In this document: in pieces, positions 35,490 through 45,074 of the stretch
Numbering within the stretch: the first letter of the stretch is position 1
Layout of the letters: each line of letters opens with the position of its first letter
DNA from: DATLSM01 sp963722965
Lineage (GTDB): Bacteria > Actinomycetota > Thermoleophilia > Solirubrobacterales > 70-9
Assembly: GCA_963722965.1 (NCBI GenBank)
Contig: CAVROX010000002.1
Coordinates: 62,001-126,000 of the forward strand
Reading direction: 5' to 3'
DNA length: 64,000 nucleotides
The notes under the pieces: generated by a model
What the model was told of the DNA's origin: nothing
The model's database searches: none
The model's input: the letters and a program-made list of their open reading frames with translations, nothing else
Program-made: the position numbers and the translations under genes

Positions 35490-36944
35490 TCAGCCCGGTT
35501 TCACTTCGTCACAGGGAACGGTCAGCGACCACGACGGTGGCGAGATCGCCACCGAGACTTCCGCAGCTCTTTCGGCCCGACACTTGGCGTTGGCCGCATC
35601 AAGGGATCGGGTCCACGACGGTGTACCGCGGCTGGCGCTGTCGCGTACGTCGAAGGAGAAGGCCATGCCGGCGATCAGCACGCCCGCGATACCGCCGACG
35701 AGCCAGGGGCCGAGTGAGCGCTGGCGGCGGGCGATGCCGTCGACCAGAACGAGCCCGAGGCTGACCAGCAGCAACGCCGGGACGATCGTGTAGCGACCAC
35801 CGGCACCGAGGTAGAAGCCTGCGGGCCACTTCATCTGCGGGCCGACCGCCCGTTGGTAGACCGAAACGATGAACATGACAATTGAGATCGGTAGGGCGAG
35901 CAGTGCCAGCCAGCGCGCGGCAGCATCGGCGCGGCGCAAACCGAGGTACAGACCAGCAATAGTCAGGACGATCAGGGCAATGAGCAGCGGCCAGCCCAGT
36001 ACCTCCCAGGCCCTGCCGCCCAGGTGTTCGCCGAGGGCGGCGCCGTCGAGCACCCGCTGCAGGTAGGCGGTCCAGATGTCGTGACTCCAGAGCGGCGCGA
36101 CCTGCTTTTCGTTTTGCGACAGATATGCAAATACCTGGATCAGCGAGCCGAGCGCCCAGGAACCGAAGAGGATCCCGTCGCGGCGGTCGCGGATCGCAAG
36201 CGCGCGGAGTGCGGCGAGTGGGGCAAAGAACCACATCCCCGGCGAGCTCAACGAAGTTGTCAGGATGAAGAGACCCCCAAGCCCAGCCCCCCGCGTTGTC
36301 CGTGGCCGCCAAATCAGCAACCAGAAGACGGGGAGGAGCATGAACCAGGAGACGTATGTACCCGAGGCAATCGACTCTAGCGACGCGGTCGGGGCAAGGA
36401 CGGCGAGCGCGACTAGGGTGCCGCGCAGGTAGAGGTTGCGGATATGGGCGGCACTGGCGAACCAGATGACAAGGCCACTGAGAGCGACGACGAGGGCGGA
36501 GAGGATCGAGATCGCCGCGGGAGCATCGCGCAGCGGCAAGAGGTGACCGAAGAGACCGATCAGACGAGGCACGAGGACCAGGTAGCCAGCATACGTCGTC
36601 CATAGATCGGTCCAGAGGCTGTGCTGGATCGCGCCCTGGAGGAAGATCGGGCCATCCTCCGCCCAGAGCGAGTTGAGGGCGATTCCGGGGCCGACTCGGA
36701 GAAGCTGCAGGACAATCGCCAGCAGGAAGAGGCCGCAGACGAGGAGCGATGCTTCGCCGCGACCGAGCCGCGTCGGTCCCCGTGGCGCTTCTTTGAAAAG
36801 GGAATTCCCAAGGTGCGCGCGCAGCGCGAGGATTGCGTCTCTAGCCCGAGCTAGCATCGCAGGCACGATACTTCCAGGATCCGAGATGTCGTTGCCGTAC
36901 CCTCTTCCAACCATCCGCGGCCAGTTGTTATTAACAGTCGCCAC
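35490..36944 (-). CDS. Multi-spanning membrane protein, GT-C-like
   Basis: 484 residues with about 11 predicted spans. The first periplasmic loop (LNSLWAEDGPIFLQGAIQHS) contains an acidic AED element just after the first helix, as in GT-C glycosyltransferases that use polyprenyl-phosphate sugars. The rest is hydrophobic with short loops and a soluble tail (ISPPSWSLTVPCDEVKPG). Family name not recognised. First of two adjacent membrane genes; upstream lie 263 bases without a gene that may hold their promoter. Confidence 0.68.
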   Translation of the reverse strand: MATVNNNWPRMVGRGYGNDISDPGSIVPAMLARARDAILALRAHLGNSLFKEAPRGPTRLGRGEASLLVCGLFLLAIVLQLLRVGPGIALNSLWAEDGPIFLQGAIQHSLWTDLWTTYAGYLVLVPRLIGLFGHLLPLRDAPAAISILSALVVALSGLVIWFASAAHIRNLYLRGTLVALAVLAPTASLESIASGTYVSWFMLLPVFWLLIWRPRTTRGAGLGGLFILTTSLSSPGMWFFAPLAALRALAIRDRRDGILFGSWALGSLIQVFAYLSQNEKQVAPLWSHDIWTAYLQRVLDGAALGEHLGGRAWEVLGWPLLIALIVLTIAGLYLGLRRADAAARWLALLALPISIVMFIVSVYQRAVGPQMKWPAGFYLGAGGRYTIVPALLLVSLGLVLVDGIARRQRSLGPWLVGGIAGVLIAGMAFSFDVRDSASRGTPSWTRSLDAANAKCRAERAAEVSVAISPPSWSLTVPCDEVKPG

Positions 36945-37207
36945 CGAATGCTGCGGCTCGGATGCAGTGATGTCGTGAAAATCGATCTATTCGCCCGACG
37001 CGGCAATCCACCAAGATGCCCACGACGAGGACCTCGATCTGGTGGAGTGGACGCGACGGTCTACTGCCGGGGTTCGCACTGAGGTTGACGCAAGCCATCC
37101 CAGGGTGAGGCTAGAAGGATCCTCTCGCCCAAGCAGGGCACTCGGGGGAGTGGCCAACACCTTTACCGGTATGTCGCGCGATGACGGCAAACATGCCTCA
37201 GGGTCAG
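36945..37207. other. Intergenic region without a recognisable gene
   Basis: No convincing coding frame on either strand. The sequence is poorer in GC than its surroundings in parts, and probably contains the promoter for the leftward membrane-protein pair. I see no repeats or clear hairpins. Confidence 0.4.
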
Positions 37208-38964
37208 CTAGCCATTAGTGACAGCTGGCTTCGTGCGTATCCACACGTACAAGTAACGCCCGTCGGGTGCGGAGAAGCGTCGGATCTCGTGAAAACCGGC
37301 CAGCCGCGCGGCGGCTTCGGCTTTGCTCTGCGTCACGAGGGGTGGGAAGTCCCCTTGTTCGCTGCTCATCGTTAAAAGGGCGGTCGGCCCCCCGAATTGT
37401 GGGGCCGTGAGCTCCCTCTCGTAGGTGAAGATCGTGTCGTTAGGTTCTGCGGTCAGCTGCGTAAACACGAGTCCAACGTGGCGGTCCAATAAGGAGGCGA
37501 CGCCGACGCTGTTAGTGTTGATCACCCGGTTGCGCGAGGCTACCGCGACCACCGGAATGGTGTGTCCAGGGCCGATCGGCGAGGCGAGGAGGGTAGCAAG
37601 TTCATCGTCGAGGGTGACCCATCTGTGTTCTTTTGGGACGAACCTATAGGGTGGTCCTGGTAGCTGCACCCGGATCGCCGCGAGAGCATGAGGTTGGCCG
37701 TTTACCCAGGGCAGTTCGCCGAGCAAAGGAATGTTGACAAGGTGCTTCTGGGAGAGAGATTCGGACAGATCAGACGTAGCAAGGAGGTTGACAGCCCCGA
37801 TCAAGCTAACAAGCGCCAGAATCGGAACCACCGCCCGCCGCTGATACCGGAGTGCGACGACGGCCAGTGGCGGCAACAGCATCGATAGCGGGAAGGTGAA
37901 ACCATCACCGCCATTACGAGAACTCATTAGAGCCGCGAAACCGACGACGTATACGACGAGCACCGCGAAGGTATCGGAACCCGCTATCCGCAACAGCGTA
38001 GCTCGGCGATTCTTGGATTCGACCAGGCGTTTGACTGCAATCCCGGTCAGGACGGTGAGCCCAGTGAGGATTAGGATCGCTAGCGGCACGAGCAGATCGG
38101 TATAGATCGCGTTGTCGGCCACGGCCTTGAATCGAGACCAAGACAGCGGCGAGTGTTCGGTGCCGTAGTACTGAGATTGAGAGCCGTAACCGAAATTGGT
38201 TAGGTATTCGTAGACTGGCTTGGAGTTTCGCCAGTACCAAGTGGCGGCAACAATGAACCCCACCACGCTGGCGAGACTGAGGTTGAGGAACCGGATCATG
38301 TATGCACCGCGCCCGCGGATGAAAATCAGGATTAACGCGGCGACTGCGACAGCTGGCACAAACGCCACACACATCGTTCTCGAGAGCAGCATCAGTCCAA
38401 CGGCGGCGCCGAGGGCCGCCGACCACCGACTGCTTCGCATGGCGTCGCTGCGTATCAGTGCATAGACCGCAGCCGAGAGTGCTGCCGCCGCTGGCAACGC
38501 GAAGATGTATTCGCGGGTGAAGAGAAAGAGCCCCTCGCTAGTACCTACCGCCAGAGCCGCAATGGCACCGAGCCGAGGACCGGCGAGGCGAGAGCCGATC
38601 CCAAACTTAACAACACCTGGATCACCGCGATAGCAATGAGCACTCCAAAGCCTTGCATCAGGCCGGTGCTGAAGATCAGGGCTACCGAGGTCAGCGCCGG
38701 TAGCAGCGGGGCGTTGGGGGCCTGGTGTTGGATCGCTTCCCACCAGCCATGCAGCCCGCCGCTTTGGAATCCGAGCCAGTCGTTCAGCCCGATCCCGGTA
38801 TACCCATACTCATCAATGTTGAGCGGGAAGCCGTGACGGTTCTCCGCTATCCACCAAACGTTGAGGGCGCAGAGCAGCAGCGCTCCAGTGAAGACGATAA
38901 GCCCCCACCGAAGCGCCGCACTCCTCGCCAGAGCGGTGCGAATTCGGCTCACAGACAGGACCAT
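37208..38964 (-). CDS. GT39-like membrane glycosyltransferase (one frameshift in this sequence)
   Basis: About 585 residues with some 11 spans and a soluble C-terminal part. The first outer loop has PLNIDEYGYTGIGLNDW, an acidic DEYGY element placed like the catalytic Asp-Glu of PMT/ArnT-type (GT39, GT83) enzymes. FTREYIFALPAAAALSAAVY and LLSRTMCVAFVPAVAVAALI follow, and the C-terminal region (ELPWVNGQPHALAAIRVQLP onward) is extracytoplasmic. The frame breaks near 38605; the halves join as GVLIAIAVIQVLLSL and GSRLAGPRLGAIAALAVGTS. It probably transfers a polyprenyl-phosphate-linked sugar; substrate unknown. Confidence 0.72.
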
Positions 38965-38985
38965 ACCCAGCTGATTGACGGTTGG

Positions 38986-40707
38986 TCATGGTTCGGTCTC
39001 CTCGTCCGACCGGGACGGTATCTTCTCCCCCACGGCGGTCTCCAGCACCTCCAGGACCTTCGCGGCGTAGTGGGGAAGTGAGTGGCGCTCCTCGACCAAC
39101 TTTCTCGCCGATGTTGCAATCCGCCGTCGCTCCTTTGGTGGCGCGTTGAGTGCTCGATCCAAGCCGTCCGCCAAGGCTTGCAGGTCACGCGCAGCGCAGA
39201 GCCATCCGGTGACGCTGTCGTCGATCAACTCTTGCATGCCGAACACGTCAGTTGCGAGGACGGGCGTGTCCCAGATCATTGCCTCAAGGACAGTTCGGGG
39301 GAGCGACTCGACGTCGGAGGCGCAGACGAGAATGTCGGCGATCCCATACCAGGCTTGGACATTGGGAGTGATCGGGATCACGTTGATCCTCTCTCTCATC
39401 TGCAGTTCGGAGATAACCGTTTCGAGGTCCTTGGTGTTTGGGTCGTCCTTGCGGCCGCCGACGAAGACGAGGCGAGCATTGGGATGCGCGTCAGCGATCA
39501 TCGAAAACGCTTGCGCCAGCGGCACCTGCGCCTTGCGCGGCTCGACGGTACCGACGCAGAGCACCACCTCCTCGTCGGGCAATATCCCGGCGCGTTGGCG
39601 GGCGCTGGTGAGGCTGAGCCGGCGACGCTCGCGCTCCATCGGATCGATGTCGACTCCATAGGGGAGGGTCAAGCAGCGCTCGGGGCCGATCAGCGGCTCG
39701 AAAATGCGGCGGGTGGAGTCGGCCTCGAAGAGGGCAAAACGCGCGTGTGCGAGCGTTGCCTCCGTCTGCTCGCGCACTTTCGGCTGCAGATCTGCCCATA
39801 GCAGCCCCGGAGGAAAGCTCTCGTGGATCGCCCAAACGGCCGGTATCCCGAGTGTCCACGCAACCTCGGCGCCGAATGATGCCCCTGAGGTCGCGGTATT
39901 GACGAAGGCAATGTCGAAGTTGCCGCTGCCAGCCCATGCGGCCAGCTCACCGATCCTGCCGAGGTGGGCGTCTAAGTGTTCACGCGGCGCCATCGCCGTC
40001 ATGTGGATGGGGATTCCCATTGCCTCCAGGTCCCGCCGCAGTGGTCCGTCGGTGACGCTCACCAGGGTGAGATCTCTGCCCGGCCCCTTGCGCAGCTCTC
40101 GCATCAAGTCCAGGAGGTAGAGCTGGGCCCCGCCGAGGGTAAGCTGGTGGGTGAAGACGAGTATCCGGAGCCGTTCCTGCGGAGCGGGGGGACACCTTGG
40201 TGGGGCTGTCGGTCGTGCCGGCTCATCGGTTATTAATTCCCGCGGGGCAAGGACGACCGGGACCGGATCGAACTCGAAGCTCTCCTCGCCAGCGCTTGTC
40301 GCGACCACACGCAGCGCCTTGTGCCCGGTGCGCTCCGGCTCAGGGAGGAGAGCGATCTCCATTGCGAGGTCGAATCCAGAGAGGCGGGCGAGCGGCAATT
40401 CCGTGCTTTCTTCAACGTCGGGGCGCGGCAGGCTCACGCGCGCCTTGCCGATCGAAGTGCCGTCAAGCCAACCCTCGACTCGCGCCACCGGCTGGCCGCT
40501 GTCGAAGGCTACCCACCCATTGAAACGAATGGTCTCTTCATCGAACTCGAAGCCGGGGCGGGGGTGGTCGAGCTTGCCGGCGGTCGTGTCCGGAATCCGG
40601 ACCGGAGGCAGGAACGTCATCACCGGCTGGGCGCCCGGGCGCCAGAGACGGCGCATTGCTCGTAGGCGCCATCCGAGACCGTTGAGCCGTTGCCCGATGC
40701 TTTTCAC
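38986..40707 (-). CDS. GT4 glycosyltransferase with N-terminal beta-sandwich-like domain
   Basis: 573 residues. The N-terminal 180 residues form a beta-rich module (FNGWVAFDSGQPVARVEGWL, GTSIGKARVSLPRPDVEEST) not required for GT4 catalysis, seen in some actinobacterial glycan transferases. The GT-B domain follows: RILVFTHQLTLGGAQLYLLD, LSVTDGPLRRDLEAMG-like sequence, then EEVVLCVGTVEPRKAQVPLA, ARLVFVGGRKDDP and YGIADILVCASDVESLPRTV with the family E(x7)E (ESLPRTVLEAM). The extra module may bind glycan. It overlaps the upstream epimerase gene by four bases. Confidence 0.83.
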   Translation of the reverse strand: MKSIGQRLNGLGWRLRAMRRLWRPGAQPVMTFLPPVRIPDTTAGKLDHPRPGFEFDEETIRFNGWVAFDSGQPVARVEGWLDGTSIGKARVSLPRPDVEESTELPLARLSGFDLAMEIALLPEPERTGHKALRVVATSAGEESFEFDPVPVVLAPRELITDEPARPTAPPRCPPAPQERLRILVFTHQLTLGGAQLYLLDLMRELRKGPGRDLTLVSVTDGPLRRDLEAMGIPIHMTAMAPREHLDAHLGRIGELAAWAGSGNFDIAFVNTATSGASFGAEVAWTLGIPAVWAIHESFPPGLLWADLQPKVREQTEATLAHARFALFEADSTRRIFEPLIGPERCLTLPYGVDIDPMERERRRLSLTSARQRAGILPDEEVVLCVGTVEPRKAQVPLAQAFSMIADAHPNARLVFVGGRKDDPNTKDLETVISELQMRERINVIPITPNVQAWYGIADILVCASDVESLPRTVLEAMIWDTPVLATDVFGMQELIDDSVTGWLCAARDLQALADGLDRALNAPPKERRRIATSARKLVEERHSLPHYAAKVLEVLETAVGEKIPSRSDEETEP

Positions 40708-41684
40708 ATTGGCTCCGATGCGAATTTGGCGAGCCAGCGGCGAGTCTTTCCAATCCCCTCGGCAAGGGGAGTCAGCTTGATCTCGACCAGGCGCCGGAGT
40801 CGGGTGACGTCGAGGATGATCTGATGTACGTCGAATTCGCGCTCGCCGTGCCGGACCACCGTTGCCTTGCGCCCCACCTCGGCCTCAATGAGGCGCAGGA
40901 TCTCCAGGAGAGAGGTGCCCTCGCCGCTGCCCACATTGAGCACGGTTGGGCCGTCCTGTCGCTCGAGCAGGGCGAGAATGATGCGCGCTAGGTCACCGAC
41001 ATACAGGTAGTCCCGAATCGTCGAGCCATCGCCAAAAAGCTCGATCGGCTCGCCTCGTTCGATGTGGCTGAGGAAGGTAGCGATGACTCCCTGTCCTCGA
41101 TCGGGACGCTGGCGCTCGCCATACACGGTCGAGCAGCGCAGAATGCGTGCCTGGAGCCCGTCCTCCCGGCATGCTCGGAGCACCTCTTCCTCGCAGCGTA
41201 AATGCAGCGCGCCATAGGCACCATGTGGCCGGACGGGTTCGTCCTCGCTGACGGGGACTCGTGCAGGGTCACCGTAGACGGTGCCGCCCGAGGAGAGGTA
41301 GGCCAGCGAGACCCCCGGTCGGCTCCGCAGCGTCTCCAGCACGGCTCGAACGGGGGATAGCGTGAGTTCTGCATCGCGATTCGGCTCACGCTCAGAGGCA
41401 GCTGGAAACATGCCTCCTGCCGTATATACGACTCGGCCCACCCCCTCGAAAGCCTGGGCGAGCGTCTCGGGGTGGCTCGCGTCGCCAATCAACAGGCGAT
41501 CCTGCGGCAGCCGAGACGCTACCTCTTCGTCCGGGCGCGACCGGGTGAGCACCGTGGGCACCTCATCGTTCTCGAGAAGCCCATGAACCACCCACGAGCC
41601 GATGAAACCACAGCCGACGACGAGGGTTCGAGTTGGCCGCCGGACCCCCGCCGTGCCCCCTTGCCGCACGGACATATTTTGCAC
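40704..41684 (-). CDS. NAD-dependent nucleotide-sugar epimerase/dehydratase
   Basis: 326 residues, extended SDR. RTLVVGCGFIGSWVVHGLLE is the dinucleotide-binding loop; VVYTAGGMFPAASE, LAYLSSGGTVYGDPARVPVS (Ser) and HGAYGALHLRCEEEVLR (YxxxH in place of YxxxK at the active site) follow, with DGSTIRDYLYVGDLARI and VLNVGSGEGTSLLEIL. UDP-glucose 4-epimerases have the same plan, but the catalytic Lys position reads His, which deserves caution over activity. Leftmost of the operon that ends with the GT4 gene. Confidence 0.78.
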   Translation of the reverse strand: MQNMSVRQGGTAGVRRPTRTLVVGCGFIGSWVVHGLLENDEVPTVLTRSRPDEEVASRLPQDRLLIGDASHPETLAQAFEGVGRVVYTAGGMFPAASEREPNRDAELTLSPVRAVLETLRSRPGVSLAYLSSGGTVYGDPARVPVSEDEPVRPHGAYGALHLRCEEEVLRACREDGLQARILRCSTVYGERQRPDRGQGVIATFLSHIERGEPIELFGDGSTIRDYLYVGDLARIILALLERQDGPTVLNVGSGEGTSLLEILRLIEAEVGRKATVVRHGEREFDVHQIILDVTRLRRLVEIKLTPLAEGIGKTRRWLAKFASEPM

Positions 41685-42157
41685 CGCATGAGCCTATCGC
41701 TTGCACTCCACGGATCGCCGTGACCGCACCTCTCCGCAGAAGCCCCAAGGAAAAGGGATCGCAGACATGCGTGGACTCGGTCGCCGTGTCGTAACCAGAT
41801 TGGGGCCCTGCGGGCGCAGTTCACGGATCGGATTGCGGAGGTAAAGGCGGTCACCGAGATGTTTGGGTGGAGCTCGGACCAACTGCATGAGAAGCCCAAG
41901 GCGCCATCGAATCAGTTCATTCCTGACAGCATGCTCGCTGCAGACAGCGAGGTTCGAACCGAAGAGCTCGCGTTCACTATCCGTTGCAAACTTCGAGAAT
42001 CCGGTTCGGTTATGGGACATGTGCGTTGGCATTACGGAGGTGCAACCCGAGTCGACCAAGCTCCGGCTTGAACCTCGATTCCGATCGGATGCCCTTGGTT
42101 CTGAGCTAGAAGCAATCGAGCAAGAAATTGCGGAGTGCTGGGGTGCAACACGGTCGC
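41685..42157. other. Gap of about 470 bases within the polysaccharide locus
   Basis: Open frames exist on both strands but none has family motifs, signal or consistent codon use, and the sequence is less GC-rich than the flanking genes. It may contain the promoter of the leftward epimerase-GT4 pair or be the remnant of a decayed gene. Confidence 0.4.
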
Positions 42158-43828
42158 TCAGGGGCTCGGCATACGCAACTTCGACGACAACCGGCCGCGT
42201 GACCACCGTCGTCGGCGGGCCCAAGCGACCGGTGCGCTCAATCGCGGCAAGCCATGGCGCAGATGCGGGTTTGTATAGGGATCCACTGCCGTCACCGGCC
42301 GCCAGCGCTCGATCAGGGCTTCCTTCTCCCAGTCATCAACCTCGCACGACCGGCTGGAGGACTCGAAATGGTAAAGGACGGTGTCCGGGTCATAGACGAT
42401 CCGCGCACCCTGAGCCCAGACCTTCAGGCAATAGTCCATATCGTTGTAGTTGTTCGGCAGCGTTGTCGTCAGGCCGCCGACCTCGTCGAATACCTCGTGC
42501 CTAGTCATCATGCAGGCGCCGGTGATGGCCAGGTAGTTTTGCGCTACGAGGACGTTATTGGAGTAGCCGTTGAACTCACCGGAGAATCCTCGGTAGATGT
42601 GGCCGGGGTAGCCGCCGTTCTCGAACAGCACCCCGGCGTGCTGGAGGCGACCATCCTCCCAGAGGAGTCGAGCGCCAACGGCGCCAATCTCGTCGTTGCT
42701 CGAGTACATAATCAGCCGCTGGATCCAATCCGGCGTAACGACCTCCATGTCGTCGTTGAGCAGGAGCAGGTGCTCCCCCTCGCTGTGGACAGCGCCCAGG
42801 TTGACCTTGGCCGAGAAATTGAAGGGACGATCGAAGGTCACCGATCGCAGGCGGTCACCTGCGATTGAGCGAAGTTCGTCGAGTACGTCATCCTCGACCG
42901 AGGAATCGACTACGCAAACGATCTCGAATGCATCGTAGGTTGAATTCTTCACGATGCTGCGCACACAGTGGCTGACTAGCGCGACCTGCTCGTAGCGAAC
43001 CTCGCGGGTTTGGCCGTTGGTCGGGATGACGATGCTGACCGTTGGTTGATGGGTAAGCTCCGGTTGCAGGTGGTAGACGCCGGGATTACCCTCGTCGCGC
43101 TCGGCGCGCGCTTGTAGGCCGATCCGGTTACAGTGCGCTTGGATCGCTCGGGTGCCAGCCTCAAATGCCCACGGTTTGGACGCTTCTCCTCCGCCGGCTA
43201 CAGATGTGTCCAGCATCCGCCAGTGATAGAGGACTCGCGGGACGTGGAGCACGGCACGCGCTCTCTCGGTGACCTTCAGCACTAAATCCCAATCCTGGGA
43301 ACCTTCGAAATCGGCATCAAAGCCGCCCACCTCTTCAACTACGCTTCGTCGCAGAACGCTGAGGTGACAGGTGTACATCTGCGTCCGCATTCGCTCAGGC
43401 GACCAGTCAGGCTTGAAGAACGGCCCAGAGTGCCATCCAGCGGCGTCGATCTTGTCCTCGTCGGTGTAGACGTAGTCGGCCTCCGGGTTCGAGTAGATCG
43501 CCTCGTGGACGAGTGCCAGCGCATCGGGGTGGAGCATGTCGTCGTGGTCGAGCAGGGCGATGAACTCTCCCGTCGCCAGGCCAAGGGCGTCGTTGGAGGC
43601 GGCGGCGATGCCGCCGTTCTCCTTTCGGAGCAGCAGCCGGACCCGCTGGTCCGCCTGTTGTGTCGCTTTGAGCATCTGGCGGACGTGTGGCTGGGTGGAG
43701 GCGTCGTCGACGAGACAGAGCTCCCAATCGTCGAAGCCCTGGGCACGAACCGATCGCAGCATCGCCGCCAGCGTGTCGGCTGGGGTTTCGTAGACGGGCG
43801 TGACGATTGAGAAGCGCAGACCTGGCAC
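42158..43828 (-). CDS. Bifunctional-type GT2-GT2 glycosyltransferase
   Basis: 556 residues with two GT-A units. The first (residues 4-230) has RFSIVTPVYETPADTLAAML, LCLVDDASTQPHVRQML, and IALLDHDDMLHPDAL with VYTDEDKID. The second (about 262-510) has PTVSIVIPTNGQTREVRYEQ, HLLLLNDDMEVVTPDWIQ and TGACMMTRHEVFDEVGGLTT with NDMDYCLKVWAQG. Such tandem transferases make repeating or branched glycan chains in O-antigen and capsule loci. The stop lies in the gap at the left. Confidence 0.85.
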   Translation of the reverse strand: MPGLRFSIVTPVYETPADTLAAMLRSVRAQGFDDWELCLVDDASTQPHVRQMLKATQQADQRVRLLLRKENGGIAAASNDALGLATGEFIALLDHDDMLHPDALALVHEAIYSNPEADYVYTDEDKIDAAGWHSGPFFKPDWSPERMRTQMYTCHLSVLRRSVVEEVGGFDADFEGSQDWDLVLKVTERARAVLHVPRVLYHWRMLDTSVAGGGEASKPWAFEAGTRAIQAHCNRIGLQARAERDEGNPGVYHLQPELTHQPTVSIVIPTNGQTREVRYEQVALVSHCVRSIVKNSTYDAFEIVCVVDSSVEDDVLDELRSIAGDRLRSVTFDRPFNFSAKVNLGAVHSEGEHLLLLNDDMEVVTPDWIQRLIMYSSNDEIGAVGARLLWEDGRLQHAGVLFENGGYPGHIYRGFSGEFNGYSNNVLVAQNYLAITGACMMTRHEVFDEVGGLTTTLPNNYNDMDYCLKVWAQGARIVYDPDTVLYHFESSSRSCEVDDWEKEALIERWRPVTAVDPYTNPHLRHGLPRLSAPVAWARRRRWSRGRLSSKLRMPSP

Positions 43829-43834
43829 GCTTTT

Positions 43835-44104
43835 TTATTTCAGCAGTCGGCGGAGAACGGCGCTGGCGAGCGAGAACAGGCGGGGCGCCCGGGCGCGCAG
43901 GTTGGGAACGACGGAGTGCAGCGAGCTTTGCTCCAGCTCGGCGAGGCGCCCAAGGGCGGTGCCCAGTTCGGCGTCGCGGGCGATCAGCAGGTCCCGCAGA
44001 CGCAGAACCTCCTCCTTCTCCTTGGCCAGCTGCTGTTCCAGCCCGATACGCTCTGGCGGCTCATCGCTGTGCCGAGCCTCCGCTGTCGTGATCTTACCTG
44101 GCAC
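43835..44104 (-). CDS. Small coiled-coil protein between the ABC permease and the GT2-GT2 gene
   Basis: About 89 residues from the GTG at 44102-44104. A heptad-like region LEQQLAKEKEEVLRLRDLLI continues to ARDAELGTALGRLAELEQS, followed by a basic tail (NLRARAPRLFSLASAVLRRL). This resembles the helical tails of polysaccharide enzymes that bind membranes or determine chain length (compare the tail of the protein at 25605), here as a separate gene six bases before the GT2-GT2 start. A longer frame to 44317 overlaps the permease and is less likely. Role in chain length or complex assembly is only a guess. Confidence 0.5.
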   Translation of the reverse strand: MPGKITTAEARHSDEPPERIGLEQQLAKEKEEVLRLRDLLIARDAELGTALGRLAELEQSSLHSVVPNLRARAPRLFSLASAVLRRLLK

Positions 44105-44150
44105 GGACGCGAGTCTACCCAGGCGCATTCGCTTCGGTTGCCGCCCCGAC

Positions 44151-45074
44151 CTACAGTTCCTCGGCCACTCTGGGCGCTTCCCGTCTGAAGATCCAGGTGC
44201 CGAAGGTACAGACACCCAGGAAGATGAACAAGGCCGGCAAGAGGCCGAGCACGCCACCCGCCGCTTGAACCGCGGTCGGCGCATATGGATGATGGACGAT
44301 CTTGCCACCTGCCTCATGGATCACGTTCGGCACGGTGGGTTCGGAAAGAACCCAAACGCGGACCTGCTCGAAGATGACCGCGAGCGGATTGATCATCAAG
44401 ATGTGTTCGTAGGTCGGGTTGTCGAATGCCGTGACCGGATACAGGATTGGCGTCGCGTAGAACAGCACCTGGGCGCCCACGATCCAGATGATCTGGATGT
44501 CGCGGAATCGAACGAAGAGCACCGAGAAGGCCATGCTGATCGCCGCCGTAAGGACGGCAAGCGCCAGCAGCGCAAACGGAAAGAGCAGCCAGGTCCAGGC
44601 CGGGTCGACGCCGAAAGCAAGGAGGAAGATGAAGACGACTACCAGGTTGAGGCAGAGGTTGAAGGTTCCGGTCAACACGGTGGCGAGGGGAATCACCAGC
44701 CTCGGGAACTGAGTCTTCCGCACCACTCCCTCCTGAGCCACCACCGAGGTGATCGAGCTGGTGCTCGTTTCCTGAAAGAAGGTGAAGAGGACGATGCCTA
44801 GCAGTAGTAGCACCGGGTAGTGCTCGACTTCTTCCCTGCCGATTTTGAAGACTTTGGTGAAAACAAAGAGGAGCACCCCGAACAACATCAGTGGGCGGAC
44901 CAGGGACCAGAGGTAGCCGAGCACGGTCCCGAAGTAGACGCGTTTGAACTCGGTCACCGAGATCAACCAGAGCAGGTCGAAGAAGCGGCGAGGAGTTCCG
45001 CCGAGGGCCGAGGGACCGCGGACGTCGCGCAGGGGCAGGTCCGCCGCGGTCTCGCTGATCGGAAACTGGCTCAC
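44151..45074 (-). CDS. wzm: ABC-2 type polysaccharide export permease
   Basis: 307 residues, six predicted spans, of the Wzm/TagG type that exports finished lipid-linked glycans. The N-terminal amphipathic section WLISVTEFKRVYFGTVLGYL and the conserved VVRKTQFPRLVIPLATVLTG are typical, as is YATPILYPVTAFDNPTYEHI and NPLAVIFEQVRVWVL near the end. It pairs with the ATPase gene upstream, whose stop overlaps its ATG by four bases. Confidence 0.9.
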   Translation of the reverse strand: MSQFPISETAADLPLRDVRGPSALGGTPRRFFDLLWLISVTEFKRVYFGTVLGYLWSLVRPLMLFGVLLFVFTKVFKIGREEVEHYPVLLLLGIVLFTFFQETSTSSITSVVAQEGVVRKTQFPRLVIPLATVLTGTFNLCLNLVVVFIFLLAFGVDPAWTWLLFPFALLALAVLTAAISMAFSVLFVRFRDIQIIWIVGAQVLFYATPILYPVTAFDNPTYEHILMINPLAVIFEQVRVWVLSEPTVPNVIHEAGGKIVHHPYAPTAVQAAGGVLGLLPALFIFLGVCTFGTWIFRREAPRVAEEL

